Source of the DNA: Photobacterium alginatilyticum | GTDB taxonomy: Bacteria; Pseudomonadota; Gammaproteobacteria; Enterobacterales; Vibrionaceae | Direction of reading: 5' to 3' | Assembly (NCBI RefSeq): GCF_009910675.1 | Contig: NZ_RSEJ01000007.1 | Location: 171,804 to 235,803, forward strand | Length of the DNA stretch: 64,000 nucleotides | In this document: positions 53,288 through 63,957 of the stretch, in pieces | Numbering within the stretch: position 1 is the stretch's first letter | Layout of the letters: each line of letters opens with the position of its first letter | Position numbers and translations under genes: made by a program | The notes under the pieces: model-generated | Seen by the model: the letters and a program-made list of their open reading frames with translations, nothing else | What the model was told of the DNA's origin: nothing | The model's database searches: none

Positions 53288-53444
53288 TAATCTATTTCCT
53301 TAAAACAAGAATTCGCTAATGCGATTTGCTGTAGTTTATTCATTACTGCAAAAGTTGCAATACTCAACACGCTGGTCAAACCACGATTTTCAGTGAAAAC
53401 AAGATGAGTTTGACTTGTGTCATCAAGTTATGCAACTTTTTTGT

Positions 53445-54179
53445 TTAAATCATGTACATGCCGCCGTTAACATGCAGTGTTTCGCCGGTTACATAACCAG
53501 CATCTTCTGACGCCAAAAATGCGACCGCTGCCGCAATTTCACGCGGATCACCCAAACGACCTGCAGGAACACCTGCAAGTGTAGCAGCACGCTGGTCATC
53601 ATTCAGGGCTTTAGTCATATCTGTTTCGATAAAACCAGGAGCAACCGCATTCACCGTAATGCCGCGTGACGCAACTTCGCGTGCCATCGACTTGGTAAAT
53701 CCAATCAAACCTGCTTTTGCTGCTGCATAGTTAGTCTGACCGGCATTACCCATAGTACCAACAACAGAGCCGATGCTGATAATACGGCCGTGGCGTTTTT
53801 TCATCATCGCACGCAACACTGCCTTAGACAGACGGAAGATAGACGTCAGGTTGGTATCCATGATGTCCTGCCACTCGTCATCTTTCATGCGCATCAGCAA
53901 GTTATCACGGGTGATACCCGCGTTGTTGACCAAGATATCAACATCGCCGTACTGCGCTTTGATTTCTTTCAGTACAGCTTCGATTGACTCAGGAGACGTC
54001 ACGTTCAGCGCCAGGCCTTTACCGTTGTCACCCAAATATGCACTGATGGCTTCCGCACCGCTTTCCGATGTCGCGGTACCAATTACTGTCGCACCACGTT
54101 CAACCAGAATTTCTGCGATAGCACGACCGATACCACGGCTCGCACCCGTTACCAGAGCAACTTTACCTTGCAGGCTCAT
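53445..54179 (-). CDS. fabG: 3-oxoacyl-[ACP] reductase
   Basis: 244 residues from ATG 54179 (AGAGGA upstream), exactly the E. coli length. The open frame back to 54272 is not the start. SDR fold: GASRGIG nucleotide motif, catalytic S138, Y151, K155. It reduces 3-oxoacyl-ACP with NADPH. It lies 95 nt after fabD. Confidence 0.96.
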   Translation of the reverse strand: MSLQGKVALVTGASRGIGRAIAEILVERGATVIGTATSESGAEAISAYLGDNGKGLALNVTSPESIEAVLKEIKAQYGDVDILVNNAGITRDNLLMRMKDDEWQDIMDTNLTSIFRLSKAVLRAMMKKRHGRIISIGSVVGTMGNAGQTNYAAAKAGLIGFTKSMAREVASRGITVNAVAPGFIETDMTKALNDDQRAATLAGVPAGRLGDPREIAAAVAFLASEDAGYVTGETLHVNGGMYMI

Positions 54180-54274
54180 TGTCATTCCTCTTCTATAAAT
54201 AGTATGCAGCCCGCCTTTTCCTGTTAACGCCAACTCTGCACGAAGCAAATGGCACCCAGAAGCAGGCCACAATC

Positions 54275-55198
54275 TTACTTGGCAGCGTCCAGGCTAGCCG
54301 GATCATTGACTGCAGCACTGCCAAGTGCACGATTAATTCGTTTAGTCAGGCCGGTAAGTACCTTGCCCGGACCCATTTCAAACAGTTGCTCGATGCCTTC
54401 TTCAGCCATGCGCTCAACAGACTCTGTCCAGCGAACCGGGCCGTATAGCTGTTTAACCAATGCCTGCTTGATTGCCGCAGGATCAGTTTCTGTTGCCACA
54501 TCGGCATTGTTAATCACCGGAATAGAAGGCGCAGAGAATTCAACACTTTCCAGCGCTACCGCTAGTTTGTCTGCAGCAGGCTTCATTAGTTCACAATGAG
54601 ACGGTACAGAAACAGGCAGTGGCAGAGCACGCTTAGCGCCAGCTTCTTTACACAGTACATTGGCACGCTCAACCGCTTCTTTATTACCCGCGATAACTAC
54701 CTGGCCCGGAGAGTTAAAGTTCACCGGAGAAACAACCTGGCCATCAGCCGCTTCTTCACACGCTTTGGCAATCGCGTCATTATCCAGACCGATAATTGCA
54801 GACATCGCACCAACACCGGCTGGTACGGCTTCCTGCATAAGCTGGCCGCGAAGCTCAACCAGTTTTACCGCTTCTTTAAAATCGATAACGCCAGCACATA
54901 CTAGTGCTGAGTATTCACCCAGGCTGTGACCAGCAAGTACCACTGGTTGTTCACCGCCCTGCTCTTGCCATACACGCCAAATCGCAACAGATGCAGTCAG
55001 CAGTGCCGGCTGAGTGCGGTGTGTCTGGTTAAGATCTTCTGCAGGACCATTCTGAACTAGTGCCCATAGGTCATAGCCCAGCGCATCAGAGGCTTCGGCA
55101 AAAGTTTGCTTTACAACCTCAAACTGCTCAGCCAGTTCGGCTAGCATACCAACAGCCTGAGAGCCCTGTCCCGGGAATACAATCGCGAACTTAGACAT
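54275..55198 (-). CDS. fabD: Malonyl-CoA:ACP transacylase
   Basis: 307 residues. Nucleophile S92 in GHSLGEYSALV and H201 (PSHCELM) form the catalytic dyad; QGSQ near residue 11 makes the oxyanion hole. It loads malonyl groups on AcpP. Confidence 0.96.
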   Translation of the reverse strand: MSKFAIVFPGQGSQAVGMLAELAEQFEVVKQTFAEASDALGYDLWALVQNGPAEDLNQTHRTQPALLTASVAIWRVWQEQGGEQPVVLAGHSLGEYSALVCAGVIDFKEAVKLVELRGQLMQEAVPAGVGAMSAIIGLDNDAIAKACEEAADGQVVSPVNFNSPGQVVIAGNKEAVERANVLCKEAGAKRALPLPVSVPSHCELMKPAADKLAVALESVEFSAPSIPVINNADVATETDPAAIKQALVKQLYGPVRWTESVERMAEEGIEQLFEMGPGKVLTGLTKRINRALGSAAVNDPASLDAAK

Positions 55199-55364
55199 TC
55201 GAGAATCCTTATTCGTTATTACTGATTATTCAGTGTATTGACGAGCTATCCGCTGTGAAAACAAGCTGCTAACCACAAGCCGAAACACGGCAATAAAGCA
55301 GAAAGCGAATAGCTACAAATTAATTAAAAGCGTATCTGCGGCTTAATCTAATTCTTCACTCGAA

Positions 55365-56321
55365 TCAGAATTTCACCAATGCAGAGCCCCAGGTGAAACC
55401 ACCACCGAAAGCTTCAAGCAACAAAGTCTGTCCACGCTGGATCCGACCGTCACGAACAGCTTCGTCTAGCGCCGTCGGAACCGTTGCCGCAGATGTGTTG
55501 CCATGGCGGTCAAGGGTTACCACCACCTGATCCATCGACATCGACAGCTTCTTCGCCGTTGCCGAGATAATACGCAGGTTCGCCTGGTGCGGTACCAACC
55601 AGTCTAGTTCCGACTTGTCCATGTTATTGGCTGCCAAGGTATCTTTTACCAAATTTGACAACTGGGTTACCGCGACCTTGAAGACTTCGTTACCGGCCAT
55701 GTACAGCCATTTGTCATCGCTGAAGTCCTGGCCGTGATCCGGAATAGCAAGGCTTAACAATCCGCCAAAGTGACCGTCGGCATGCAGGTGAGTCGAGATA
55801 ATACCCTGTTCCTCGCTTGCGCCTACCACCACGGCGCCAGCACCGTCGCCAAACAGAATGATCGTCGAACGATCATCCGGATCACACTTATGAGAAAGCG
55901 CATCAGAGCCGATAACCAAGACGTTCTTGGCCATACCGGTTTTAATATGTTGATCGGCAACGCTCAGGGCATAGACGAAACCTGAACACGCGGCTGCGAT
56001 ATCGAATGCCGGGCAACCTTTGATGTCCAGCATTCCCTGGACCTGGCAGGCCGCAGACGGAAATGAGTGACTCGCACTGGTAGTCGCTACGATAATAAGA
56101 TCAATGTCATCTTTATCAATGCCCGCCATTTCGATGGCGTTTAAAGATGCCTGATATCCCATTATAGCTACAGTTTCATCTGCAGATGCAATTCGACGCT
56201 CACGAATACCGGTACGAGCTACGATCCATTCGTCTGTGGTATCAACCATTTGTTCTAAGTCGGCGTTAGAACGTACTTGTGCTGGCAGGTAGCTGCCGGT
56301 ACCTAAAATTTTGCTATACAT
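55365..56321 (-). CDS. fabH: 3-oxoacyl-[ACP] synthase III
   Basis: 318 residues. Triad C112 (AACSGF), H245 (PHQANLR) and N275 (HGNTSA). It starts fatty-acid synthesis by condensing acetyl-CoA with malonyl-ACP. It is 5 nt after plsX, and 166 nt precede fabD, where an internal promoter may lie. Confidence 0.96.
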   Translation of the reverse strand: MYSKILGTGSYLPAQVRSNADLEQMVDTTDEWIVARTGIRERRIASADETVAIMGYQASLNAIEMAGIDKDDIDLIIVATTSASHSFPSAACQVQGMLDIKGCPAFDIAAACSGFVYALSVADQHIKTGMAKNVLVIGSDALSHKCDPDDRSTIILFGDGAGAVVVGASEEQGIISTHLHADGHFGGLLSLAIPDHGQDFSDDKWLYMAGNEVFKVAVTQLSNLVKDTLAANNMDKSELDWLVPHQANLRIISATAKKLSMSMDQVVVTLDRHGNTSAATVPTALDEAVRDGRIQRGQTLLLEAFGGGFTWGSALVKF

Positions 56322-56326
56322 GAAGA

Positions 56327-57352
56327 CTAATAATGCCTCTCGAGTAAGACTTCTTCCAAACGGTCACTGATTTTTGTCGGTATTTGCCGTTTGACCTCGT
56401 GCACCGCTTCACCAATTGCATTAGAAAAAGCGGCAACATCAGCACTTCCATGGCTTTTGACCACAATACCGCGCAATCCTAACAGACTTGCGCCATTGTA
56501 CTGGTCGGGGTTCAACTGTTTAAGACTGATGAATAGGTCATTAAACAACCACTTGGCAACTAAACGCTTCAGTGGGTTAGTGCTTATGGCATTTTTAATG
56601 CTGTCAATGAATAGATTGGCGACCCCTTCGCTGGTCTTTAGACTCACGTTGCCGACAAAACCATCACACACGATAACATCGGCGCGGCCACTGTATAATT
56701 CGTTACCTTCAAGATAGCCGATATAGTTTATGTCTGGTGAGTTTGCCAACATTTCGGCGCAACGCTTGACTAAATCATTACCTTTAATCTCTTCCTCACC
56801 AATATTAAGCAACGCGACCCGAGGTGACACGTTGTTTTCCTGCTCGGCCAGCACAGCCCCCATTACGGCAAATTGAAACAAGGTATCTGCATCACAGGAT
56901 ACGTTTGCTCCCAAGTCCAGCAACCAGGTTTTATTGTCGGTGTTGGTCGGAATGGCGGTTACTAGCGCAGGGCGATCAACACCGGGTAGTTGTTTCAGGG
57001 TATAGCGCGAAAGGGCCATCAGGGCTCCGGTATTTCCGGCACTGACACAGGCATCGGCCTGGCCATCGGAAACACTATCTAGCGCCATACGCATCGACGT
57101 TCCCTGACTGCTGCGCAATGCTTGGGAAGGCCGGGTTTCATTGGCAATAACATGCTCGCAATGAACAATACTGAGTCGAGGGTGTTGAAGTTGGTTTAGA
57201 AGGGACAGTTGAGATGTGATCGCACTTTGATCACCAAAAAGAATAACTTTGAGCTCTGGGTATTGCAACAATGCCTGCACGGAGGCAGGCACTGTTACTT
57301 GAGGACCGAAATCCCCGCCCATTGCATCAAGTGCAACGGTTAGACCACTCAA
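56327..57352 (-). CDS. plsX: Phosphate acyltransferase PlsX
   Basis: 341 residues, with AMGGDFGP at the N-terminus, NTGALMALS, and [12 protein letters not shown]. It makes acyl-phosphate from acyl-ACP, feeding PlsY for phospholipid synthesis. It links the rpmF-yceD and fab genes in the standard gammaproteobacterial order. Confidence 0.95.
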   Translation of the reverse strand: MSGLTVALDAMGGDFGPQVTVPASVQALLQYPELKVILFGDQSAITSQLSLLNQLQHPRLSIVHCEHVIANETRPSQALRSSQGTSMRMALDSVSDGQADACVSAGNTGALMALSRYTLKQLPGVDRPALVTAIPTNTDNKTWLLDLGANVSCDADTLFQFAVMGAVLAEQENNVSPRVALLNIGEEEIKGNDLVKRCAEMLANSPDINYIGYLEGNELYSGRADVIVCDGFVGNVSLKTSEGVANLFIDSIKNAISTNPLKRLVAKWLFNDLFISLKQLNPDQYNGASLLGLRGIVVKSHGSADVAAFSNAIGEAVHEVKRQIPTKISDRLEEVLLERHY

Positions 57353-57361
57353 GGTTCAACC

Positions 57362-57532
57362 TTATTTGTTGATAACCTTGCGGCCACGGTAGAAACCGTC
57401 AGCTGTTACGTGGTGACGTAGGTGAGTTTCACCACTTGCAGAATCTACAGATACAGCTGCAGTTGTTAGTGCATCGTGAGAACGACGCATGCCACGTGCT
57501 GCACGTGATTTTTTGCTCTTTTGTACGGCCAT
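57362..57532 (-). CDS. rpmF: 50S ribosomal protein L32
   Basis: 56 residues, [20 protein letters not shown] at the start, typical of bacterial L32, ending GRKVINK. It is the non-cysteine form found in gammaproteobacteria. It is translated between yceD (19 nt upstream) and plsX (9 nt downstream). Confidence 0.95.
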   Translation of the reverse strand: MAVQKSKKSRAARGMRRSHDALTTAAVSVDSASGETHLRHHVTADGFYRGRKVINK

Positions 57533-57551
57533 TAACCCTACTCCTGTTAAA

Positions 57552-58067
57552 TTACTTACTTAGATTTTTCAATACTGCAAACGGATTCGGACGCTCATCA
57601 GCAACGGGGATCTCACCAAAAGTCATGTTTCCACTGGCTTTACAGTCAGCTTCATCATGCATAGCGACTTGAGGCAACTCCAGAATCAATTCGTCTTCGA
57701 CGATTTGAATCAGGTTAATCTCACCGTTTTCGTCGACGTCAGCCGGCTCATAAGCTTCCGGAAACTCATCAGCTTCCTCTGGTTTGAGGAGCGGACTGTA
57801 ACAGAATTCAACACTATATTGGTGTTTGAACTCTTCCTGGCATCGCTGACAGGTCAACATCACTTCAACATCTGCACTACCGCGCATAAATGCAAGGTGA
57901 CGTTGGTCAAAGTCAAATGATAAGGTGACGTTTGCATCACGTGTTACGCTCTGTGTTGACTCGGCCAAACGCTCAAGCAAATCGGCTTTGATGATGCCAT
58001 CATAGTCGAGTTTTTTCTGAGCTGCGCGAACCGGATCAACCGTTAGCGGCAATTTTACCTTTTGCAT
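57552..58067 (-). CDS. yceD: DUF177/YceD protein
   Basis: 171 residues, acidic, with a CQRC pair (TCQRCQEEF) and a third Cys later, and the DUF177 ending KNLSK. In plants and bacteria the family is linked to 23S rRNA/large-subunit assembly. It is the first gene of the yceD-rpmF-plsX-fab unit. Its promoter lies in 58068-58428. Confidence 0.9.
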   Translation of the reverse strand: MQKVKLPLTVDPVRAAQKKLDYDGIIKADLLERLAESTQSVTRDANVTLSFDFDQRHLAFMRGSADVEVMLTCQRCQEEFKHQYSVEFCYSPLLKPEEADEFPEAYEPADVDENGEINLIQIVEDELILELPQVAMHDEADCKASGNMTFGEIPVADERPNPFAVLKNLSK

Positions 58068-58428
58068 AGGGCGCGAATATTAGCCTTCTAATCAGTTTGA
58101 GTCAAAGGAAATGTGCGCGAATTAACAGCATTTAGCCAATTCACTTAGCTGCAATTAAACCTGCTTGCTCAATCGAGGACATTTCCACCTTTTTGTCTGT
58201 TATCTGCCTGACTCACAACAAGTTGACCCTCGTAATATAAGCGGTCAAATAACACACAAAAGATGACTAAAACACAACCAGCCCCATTACTAAACAGACA
58301 CACCCTCAGTATGGCGCGAGTTTGAAATTAATGGCTGCATTTCTTACATTAGCCAGACTAACTGCAAAGATGGCCCATTTAAATTCGGCCGCTAGACTAA
58401 CACAATCCCATATAATCTTGGTACAACT
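58068..58428. other. Divergent region yceD/yceF
   Basis: 361 bp without a supported gene. TTGACC...GGTCAA (about 58222-58247) forms a 6-bp inverted repeat that could mark -35 elements or a protein site. Otherwise nothing specific. Confidence 0.4.
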
Positions 58429-59010
58429 ATGACTCAACCTTTGCTCCTGGCCTCCACCTCCCCTTTCAGAAAAGCCTTGCTAGAGAAGCTGCAATACCCG
58501 TTTGAGACGGCTAGCCCAGACACTGATGAAACGGCCCATCCCGATGAAACTGCCGAGCAGCTCGTGACCCGGCTGGCTGAAGCCAAAGCCAAAGCCTGCG
58601 CAGTTGACTACCCAGCCCATCTGATTATCGGCTCGGATCAGGTATGCGTCATCAACGGCCATATTGTCGGCAAACCGCATACATCCGATAACGCCTTCAG
58701 GCAGCTACAGGCTGCAAGTGGCCAAGTCGTCACCTTCTATACCGGCCTGTGTCTATATAATGCAGTAACTGGCGATAGCGACGTGATCTGCGAACCCTTT
58801 CATGTTCACTTCAGAACTTTGACCGAGCAGGAAATCCAAAACTATATCCAGCGAGAAAGTCCGTTGAACTGTGCCGGCAGCTTTAAGAGCGAAGGACTTG
58901 GTATTGCCCTGTTTGACAAGCTCGAGGGCCGGGATCCGAACACCCTGGTTGGCCTGCCACTGATAGCACTGCGCGACATGCTCGCCAGGCAAGGGGTAGC
59001 GATTTTGTAA
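58429..59010 (+). CDS. yceF: 7-methyl-GTP pyrophosphatase (Maf family, YceF clade)
   Basis: 193 residues. Maf/HAM1 fold: substrate loop STSPFRK, GSDQV with the catalytic Asp, and [16 protein letters not shown]. YceF-type Maf proteins hydrolyse m7GTP and related modified nucleotides. No clear ribosome site is visible before the ATG; it may be leaderless or weakly translated. Confidence 0.9.
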   Translation: MTQPLLLASTSPFRKALLEKLQYPFETASPDTDETAHPDETAEQLVTRLAEAKAKACAVDYPAHLIIGSDQVCVINGHIVGKPHTSDNAFRQLQAASGQVVTFYTGLCLYNAVTGDSDVICEPFHVHFRTLTEQEIQNYIQRESPLNCAGSFKSEGLGIALFDKLEGRDPNTLVGLPLIALRDMLARQGVAIL

Positions 59011-59042
59011 TCAGGGCAAATAACATCCCCAATAAATAAGAA

Positions 59043-59070
59043 GGCGAGAAGCCAAACTCAGCTTCTCGCC
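59043..59070. terminator. Hairpin between yceF and rluC
   Basis: GGCGAGAAGC / GCTTCTCGCC stem, 8-nt loop. The minus strand is followed by a T-rich stretch, so it mostly serves rluC, with possible use by yceF. Confidence 0.75.
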
Positions 59071-59137
59071 CTAGTCAATACACCCACCATAGGCCCAATC
59101 TATTCAGCGCGGCTTTTTTCCACTATTTTATCTGTCG

Positions 59138-60100
59138 CTATTTTTTCCGTAGCTGCTCAATAGCCCTGGTCAGCATCGGCTCCATCGGTGCGTTGATATC
59201 CATTAGCTCTTCCGTTTTAGGGTGCTTGAACTTAATGTTTGCCGCATGAAGGAAAAGTCGATTGAGGCCAGATTTTTTCGTATACGCATCAAAACGCGGA
59301 TCACCATAACGATCATCCCAGGCAATAGGATGGCCGGTGTACTGGCAGTGAACACGGATCTGATGGGTTCGGCCCGTTACCGGGCTAGCCTGCACCAACG
59401 TAGCCTGCTCAAGACGCTCTATCACTTTAAAGCGCGTATCCGATGCCTTCCCGTTCGGGTTAACGCGTACAATGCTGTTCACTTCATTTTTCATTAGCGG
59501 TGCCGTTACTTTTTTGCAACTGGCTTTCCACTCTCCCATCACCAGGGCAAAATAATATTTCTGTACCGTCTTATTACGGAATTGCTCCTGCAGCTGACGC
59601 AATGCAGAACGCTTCTTAGCCACCAGCAGTATCCCCGAGGTATCTCGGTCTATCCGATGGACAAGCTCGAGGAAACGGGCATCGGGACGAAGTGCGCGCA
59701 AGGCCTCGATAGCACCGAACTTCAAACCACTACCGCCATGCACCGCTGTTCCCGATGGCTTGTTAAGGATCAGCATCTGGTCATCTTCATAAATAATGCA
59801 AGACTCCAGCTCGGCAACTTTATTGAGCTTGGTACTGACCGGCGCCTGATCTTCTTTTTCCGGCACCTTCACCGGCGGCACCCTCACAAGATCACCATCC
59901 TGCAATTTATATTCAGGTTTTATACGTTTTTTGTTTACTCGAACCTCACCCTTACGCAAAATACGGTAAATCATACTTTTTGGAACGTTTTTAAGCCGAG
60001 CACGGAGAAAGTTATCGATCCGCTGGCCCGCAAAGTCATCAGTAATCTCGATGAATTGCACTTTTGGTTTATCATCTTTCATAGGTTTTGATTGTATCAC
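59138..60100 (-). CDS. rluC: 23S rRNA pseudouridine synthase RluC
   Basis: 320 residues. S4 domain (~22-80), then the RluA-type catalytic domain with D151 in HRIDRDTSG and later motifs TGRTHQIRVH. In E. coli RluC modifies U955, U2504 and U2580 of 23S rRNA. The start could also be the ATG at residue 7 (60082). It is divergent from rne, as in other gammaproteobacteria. Confidence 0.94.
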   Translation of the reverse strand: MIQSKPMKDDKPKVQFIEITDDFAGQRIDNFLRARLKNVPKSMIYRILRKGEVRVNKKRIKPEYKLQDGDLVRVPPVKVPEKEDQAPVSTKLNKVAELESCIIYEDDQMLILNKPSGTAVHGGSGLKFGAIEALRALRPDARFLELVHRIDRDTSGILLVAKKRSALRQLQEQFRNKTVQKYYFALVMGEWKASCKKVTAPLMKNEVNSIVRVNPNGKASDTRFKVIERLEQATLVQASPVTGRTHQIRVHCQYTGHPIAWDDRYGDPRFDAYTKKSGLNRLFLHAANIKFKHPKTEELMDINAPMEPMLTRAIEQLRKK

Positions 60101-60519
60101 GCATGCAAAGCAGATTGCCGCAAAAAAGTCACCCTGCTATCATTGCGTGCAGGAGTAGGAAAACTTGCCTACTTTTGTAACACGGTGAACAGAATATCAC
60201 CTAACTGACTATTATTCATACAGCTCTGGCGAGAAGCGCAGCATATGGCGTAAGACGTTATTATCTCCGGAGTGTTTTTTAGCTTGCTCGATTATAGATT
60301 TTTTATTGGTGTGATAGATACCGCCGCGTGAAACGGTGATGCCAGCTGTATATTTCCTGATCTAATCATCTTGATACTGTTGGACAATACGTGTTGCCAG
60401 ATAGCACTCCTGAATTCCAGCCGTGAGGCTGCATTTGTTATCAGACTTGGAGTCAGGCGCCGCCAGTACAAACTCGCTAATCGAGTCGCTAGTACAACGA
60501 CAAAAACGAGTACAATATA
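60101..60519 (+). promoter_or_regulatory. rne upstream/leader region
   Basis: 419 bp between divergent rluC and rne, with no ORF. In E. coli the long rne leader folds into hairpins by which RNase E controls its own mRNA. Here small stems such as AGTAGG (60154-60159) / CCTACT (60168-60173) are visible, but a structural match to the E. coli leader was not established. Confidence 0.5.
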
Positions 60520-63500
60520 ATGAAAAGAATGTTGATTAACGCAACTCAAAAGGAAGAGTTGCGCGTCGCATTAGTTGATGGGCAGAAGCTCTTTGATCTT
60601 GATATCGAAAGCCCTGGCCACGAATCTAAAAAAGCAAATATTTACAAAGGTCGCATTACCCGCATCGAACCAAGCCTGGAAGCAGCGTTCGTTGACTATG
60701 GTTCTGAGCGCCACGGTTTCCTTCCACTGAAAGAAGTTGCCAAAGATTACTTCCCTGCCGACTACAGCTACCAAGGCCGTCCTAACATCAAGGAAGTGCT
60801 TAAAGAAGGCCAGGAAGTTATCGTTCAGGTCGACAAAGAAGAGCGTGGCAACAAAGGGGCAGCCCTGACAACGTTCATTTCTGTTGCCGGTAGCTACCTG
60901 GTGCTGATGCCTAACAACCCTCGAGCCGGTGGTATTTCACGCCGTATCGAAGGTGAAGAGCGTACTCAGCTAAAAGCGGCACTAAGCACGCTTGAGCTGC
61001 CTCAGGGAATGGGCCTGATCGTACGTACCGCGGGTGTGGGCAAGTCAGCTGAAGATCTGGAATACGATCTGAACTACCTGCTCAACCACTGGGAACGTGT
61101 AAAAGATGCGGCAGATTCTGCACCGGCACCTTTCCTGATCCACCAGGAAAGTAATGTTATAGCCCGTGCTATCCGTGACTATCTACGCCGTGATATCGGT
61201 GAGATTGTCATCGACAGCCCGAAAATCTTTAACCGCGCCCGTGATCATATCCAGCAGGTACGCCCGGACTTCCTGTCCCGTGTCAAACTGTATGAGCACA
61301 GCGAAACACCGCTGTTCAATCACTACCAGATTGAGAACCAGATCGAATCCGCGTTCCAGCGCGAAGTTCGCCTGCCTTCCGGCGGCTCGATTGTTATCGA
61401 TCCGACTGAAGCCCTGACCTCTATCGACATCAACTCCGCCCGTGCAACCAAAGGCGGTGACATCGAAGAAACGGCGCTGCAAACCAACCTTGAAGCTGCC
61501 GATGAAATCGCTCGTCAGCTACGCCTTCGTGACTTGGGCGGTCTGGTGGTGATCGACTTTATCGATATGACCCCAGTGCGTCACCAGCGCGAAGTAGAAA
61601 ACCGCCTGCGCGAAGCCGTTCGTATGGACCGTGCCCGGGTGCAGATTGGTCGTATTTCGCGTTTCGGCTTGCTTGAAATGTCTCGCCAGCGCCTGAGCCC
61701 GTCTCTGGCAGAAGCGAGCCATCACGTCTGTCCGCGCTGTTCTGGTACCGGTGTTATTCGTGATAGCGAATCTCTGTCACTGTCTATCCTTCGTCTGATT
61801 GAAGAAGAGGCACTGAAAGACAACACCTCACAGGTGGTAGCAATTGTGCCGGTAGCGATAGCCTCCTACCTGCTCAACGAAAAACGACGTTCTGTACAGC
61901 ACATTGAAAAATCCCATGATGTGCGCGCTATCATCGTCCCAAATGCAGAAATGGATACTCCGCACTTTGAAGTTCTGCGTGTCCGTAGCGGTGACGAGCA
62001 AGATACCCTGTCTTATCACCTGCCACGTGCAATCGAAGCACTGAAAGAAGCAGAAGCGGCTGAAGCGCCACAGCAAGAACGTATCGTGAAGAAACGTGAA
62101 GAGCCGGTACTCCAAGGCTTTGCTGCACCTCAAGAACCAGCCGCTGCCAAGAAACAAGCACCGGTTCAGAAAGAGGTAGCGGAGAAAGCCGAGGACAAGC
62201 CTAGCATCTTCAGCCGTCTCTTCTCAGCCATTGCCAACCTCTTCTCGGGCTCTGCAGAACAGGAAACTGAGCAGCAACCGAAAGAAACTCAGGGCAAACG
62301 TAACCGCCGTGACGGCCGTCGCGGAGAGCGCCAAGACAAACGTCAGGACAAGCGTCAGGATAGCCGCCGAGGCAAAGACGGTTCCCGACAGGGCCGCAAG
62401 CGCCAGGACACTGATCGTGATAGCCGCAGTGGCGAACAACGTGAACAGCGCCAGCAGCGCCGCCGTGGTGACAAGCAAAAGCAAGACCGTCAGCAGCAGT
62501 TGGATAAGCCGGCCAAGCAGCAGCGTCAGCCACGTGACGAAGAAGCGAAAGAGCAAAAACGTCAGTCTCGCCGCGAAGAAATTCAGGCGCAGAAGCAACA
62601 ACGCCGTCAGGAAGCCCAGCAAAACAAAGCTGGCAAGCCTGCTGCGGAAGAAAAGCGTGAGCAAGAGCAGGAGAAGGCAACGAAAGTCAAACAGCGTCGC
62701 CAGCGCCGTCAGCTACGCAAGAAAATCCGTATCGGTGATGAGCAGCAAGCTGCCCCTGTTCAGCAACAACAAGCAGAAGCAACTGTTGAAGAGCAGAAAG
62801 TAGCCACTCCTTTGCAGGAACTGGGTACTGCAGTAGCTAAGGAAGCACTGGCTCAGGAACCTCAGACCGAGAAAACTCAGGCCGCCAAAGAGCAGGCAGA
62901 GCAAAACGGTGAGCAGGAAAACGGCCAGCGTCGTAACCGTCGCTCTCCACGTCACCTGCGTGCAAGCGGTCAGCGTCGTCGCCGTATTCGCGATACTCGT
63001 CCAGAGAAAGGCGAAAACGTCGATAAAGCGGTAACCGAAGCCGTGGGTCATGCTGTCGAAGAAGCAACTGATGCACTGAACGACATGGAAAATGTGGTTA
63101 CTGTGGTTGATAAGCCAAAAGTTAACCGTCCAGCTTCTGGTGTTGCCTCTCCGGAAATGGCAATGGGCAAAGTGTGGGCTCCTGCACCTAAACCGGCTGT
63201 TGAAGCCGTTGTCACTCAAGAAGAAGCTTCAGAGCAACCAGTCGCCGAGACTGAGGTTGAAGCAACACCTGAAGCAGCTACACCTAAAGCAACTTCACCG
63301 GCATTGGGTGGCGTAGCCATGCCAGAACTTGCAATGGGTAAAGCCTTCCCTCTTCGTGAGCCTGTGAAGGTAGAAACGGTAACGGAAGAAAGCGCTGCTG
63401 AGGCCGTAGTCGAAAGTACGCCTGTTGAGACAGCCGCTGTCGAAAGCCAGGCAGACGAAACGCCAGAAACCGCCGAAGTCGCGGTTGAGGAAACTGTTGT

Positions 63501-63804
63501 TGCCGAAGTTGCTGTTGAAGAAGCTGTTGCTGTAGAAACAGAAGCGTCCGCTCCGGTAGAAACTCCGGCTAAAGAAGCAACTGTCGCGTCCGCTGAGAGT
63601 CCAATGGTTACAGCCACATCACCACGTGGTCGACATGCCATTGCTCCAATGGCCAAAGCGCCAGCTCCGGCAGAAGAAAGTACTGATGCCCCTGTTGTCG
63701 CTTTAGCACCGCTACGTGAAGAGCGACTTGCAACCCGCCAGGCTGGTAGCCAAACGGCAACCAATGTTGCAACAGCACCAATGACAAAGCCTTCAATGGA
63801 CTAA
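60520..63804 (+). CDS. rne: Ribonuclease E
   Basis: 1094 residues. N-terminal catalytic half: S1 domain ~38-125, 5' sensor region, DNase I-like domain with D303 and D346, and the Zn-link CPRC (C404, C407). All four numbers coincide with E. coli RNase E. The amphipathic membrane-targeting helix ([15 protein letters not shown]) is at 563-577, followed by a long Arg/Gln/Lys-rich disordered RNA-binding region (~585-830). Acidic Glu/Ala/Val/Pro repeats and two near-identical blocks (PEMAMGKVW and PELAMGKAF) follow. The end ([13 protein letters not shown]) resembles the PNPase-binding microdomain. It organises the RNA degradosome at the inner membrane. Confidence 0.96.
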   Translation: MKRMLINATQKEELRVALVDGQKLFDLDIESPGHESKKANIYKGRITRIEPSLEAAFVDYGSERHGFLPLKEVAKDYFPADYSYQGRPNIKEVLKEGQEVIVQVDKEERGNKGAALTTFISVAGSYLVLMPNNPRAGGISRRIEGEERTQLKAALSTLELPQGMGLIVRTAGVGKSAEDLEYDLNYLLNHWERVKDAADSAPAPFLIHQESNVIARAIRDYLRRDIGEIVIDSPKIFNRARDHIQQVRPDFLSRVKLYEHSETPLFNHYQIENQIESAFQREVRLPSGGSIVIDPTEALTSIDINSARATKGGDIEETALQTNLEAADEIARQLRLRDLGGLVVIDFIDMTPVRHQREVENRLREAVRMDRARVQIGRISRFGLLEMSRQRLSPSLAEASHHVCPRCSGTGVIRDSESLSLSILRLIEEEALKDNTSQVVAIVPVAIASYLLNEKRRSVQHIEKSHDVRAIIVPNAEMDTPHFEVLRVRSGDEQDTLSYHLPRAIEALKEAEAAEAPQQERIVKKREEPVLQGFAAPQEPAAAKKQAPVQKEVAEKAEDKPSIFSRLFSAIANLFSGSAEQETEQQPKETQGKRNRRDGRRGERQDKRQDKRQDSRRGKDGSRQGRKRQDTDRDSRSGEQREQRQQRRRGDKQKQDRQQQLDKPAKQQRQPRDEEAKEQKRQSRREEIQAQKQQRRQEAQQNKAGKPAAEEKREQEQEKATKVKQRRQRRQLRKKIRIGDEQQAAPVQQQQAEATVEEQKVATPLQELGTAVAKEALAQEPQTEKTQAAKEQAEQNGEQENGQRRNRRSPRHLRASGQRRRRIRDTRPEKGENVDKAVTEAVGHAVEEATDALNDMENVVTVVDKPKVNRPASGVASPEMAMGKVWAPAPKPAVEAVVTQEEASEQPVAETEVEATPEAATPKATSPALGGVAMPELAMGKAFPLREPVKVETVTEESAAEAVVESTPVETAAVESQADETPETAEVAVEETVVAEVAVEEAVAVETEASAPVETPAKEATVASAESPMVTATSPRGRHAIAPMAKAPAPAEESTDAPVVALAPLREERLATRQAGSQTATNVATAPMTKPSMD

Positions 63805-63831
63805 GTCAGAAAAATCACAGCTAAGTGAGTC

Positions 63832-63863
63832 AAAAAGCCATGCTAATAGCATGGCTTTTTTTT
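63832..63863 (+). terminator. Terminator of rne
   Basis: GCCATGC / GCATGGC stem extended by AAAAA/TTTTT, small TAATA loop, eight-base T-tract. Confidence 0.92.
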
Positions 63864-63895
63864 GGTTCTTCGCAGATTAGCGGGAACTGAAAACA

Positions 63896-63956
63896 AAAAC
63901 GGTAGTAAGTGATATGGTTTAGTCGCCAAACAAAAACCTACACAAACTACCGTTTT
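63896..63956. repeat. Inverted repeat near the right edge
   Basis: AAAACGGTAGT (63896-63906) and its perfect complement ACTACCGTTTT (63946-63956) are 39 nt apart, directly ahead of an ATG. It could be one end of a mobile element or an operator. Confidence 0.6.
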
Positions 63957-63957
63957 C

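Noticed and set aside
63216..63764. 182-residue Ser/Thr/Ala-rich ORF antisense to rne
   Set aside because: Generated by the Glu/Ala/Val-rich repeats of the RNase E tail read backwards; no other support.
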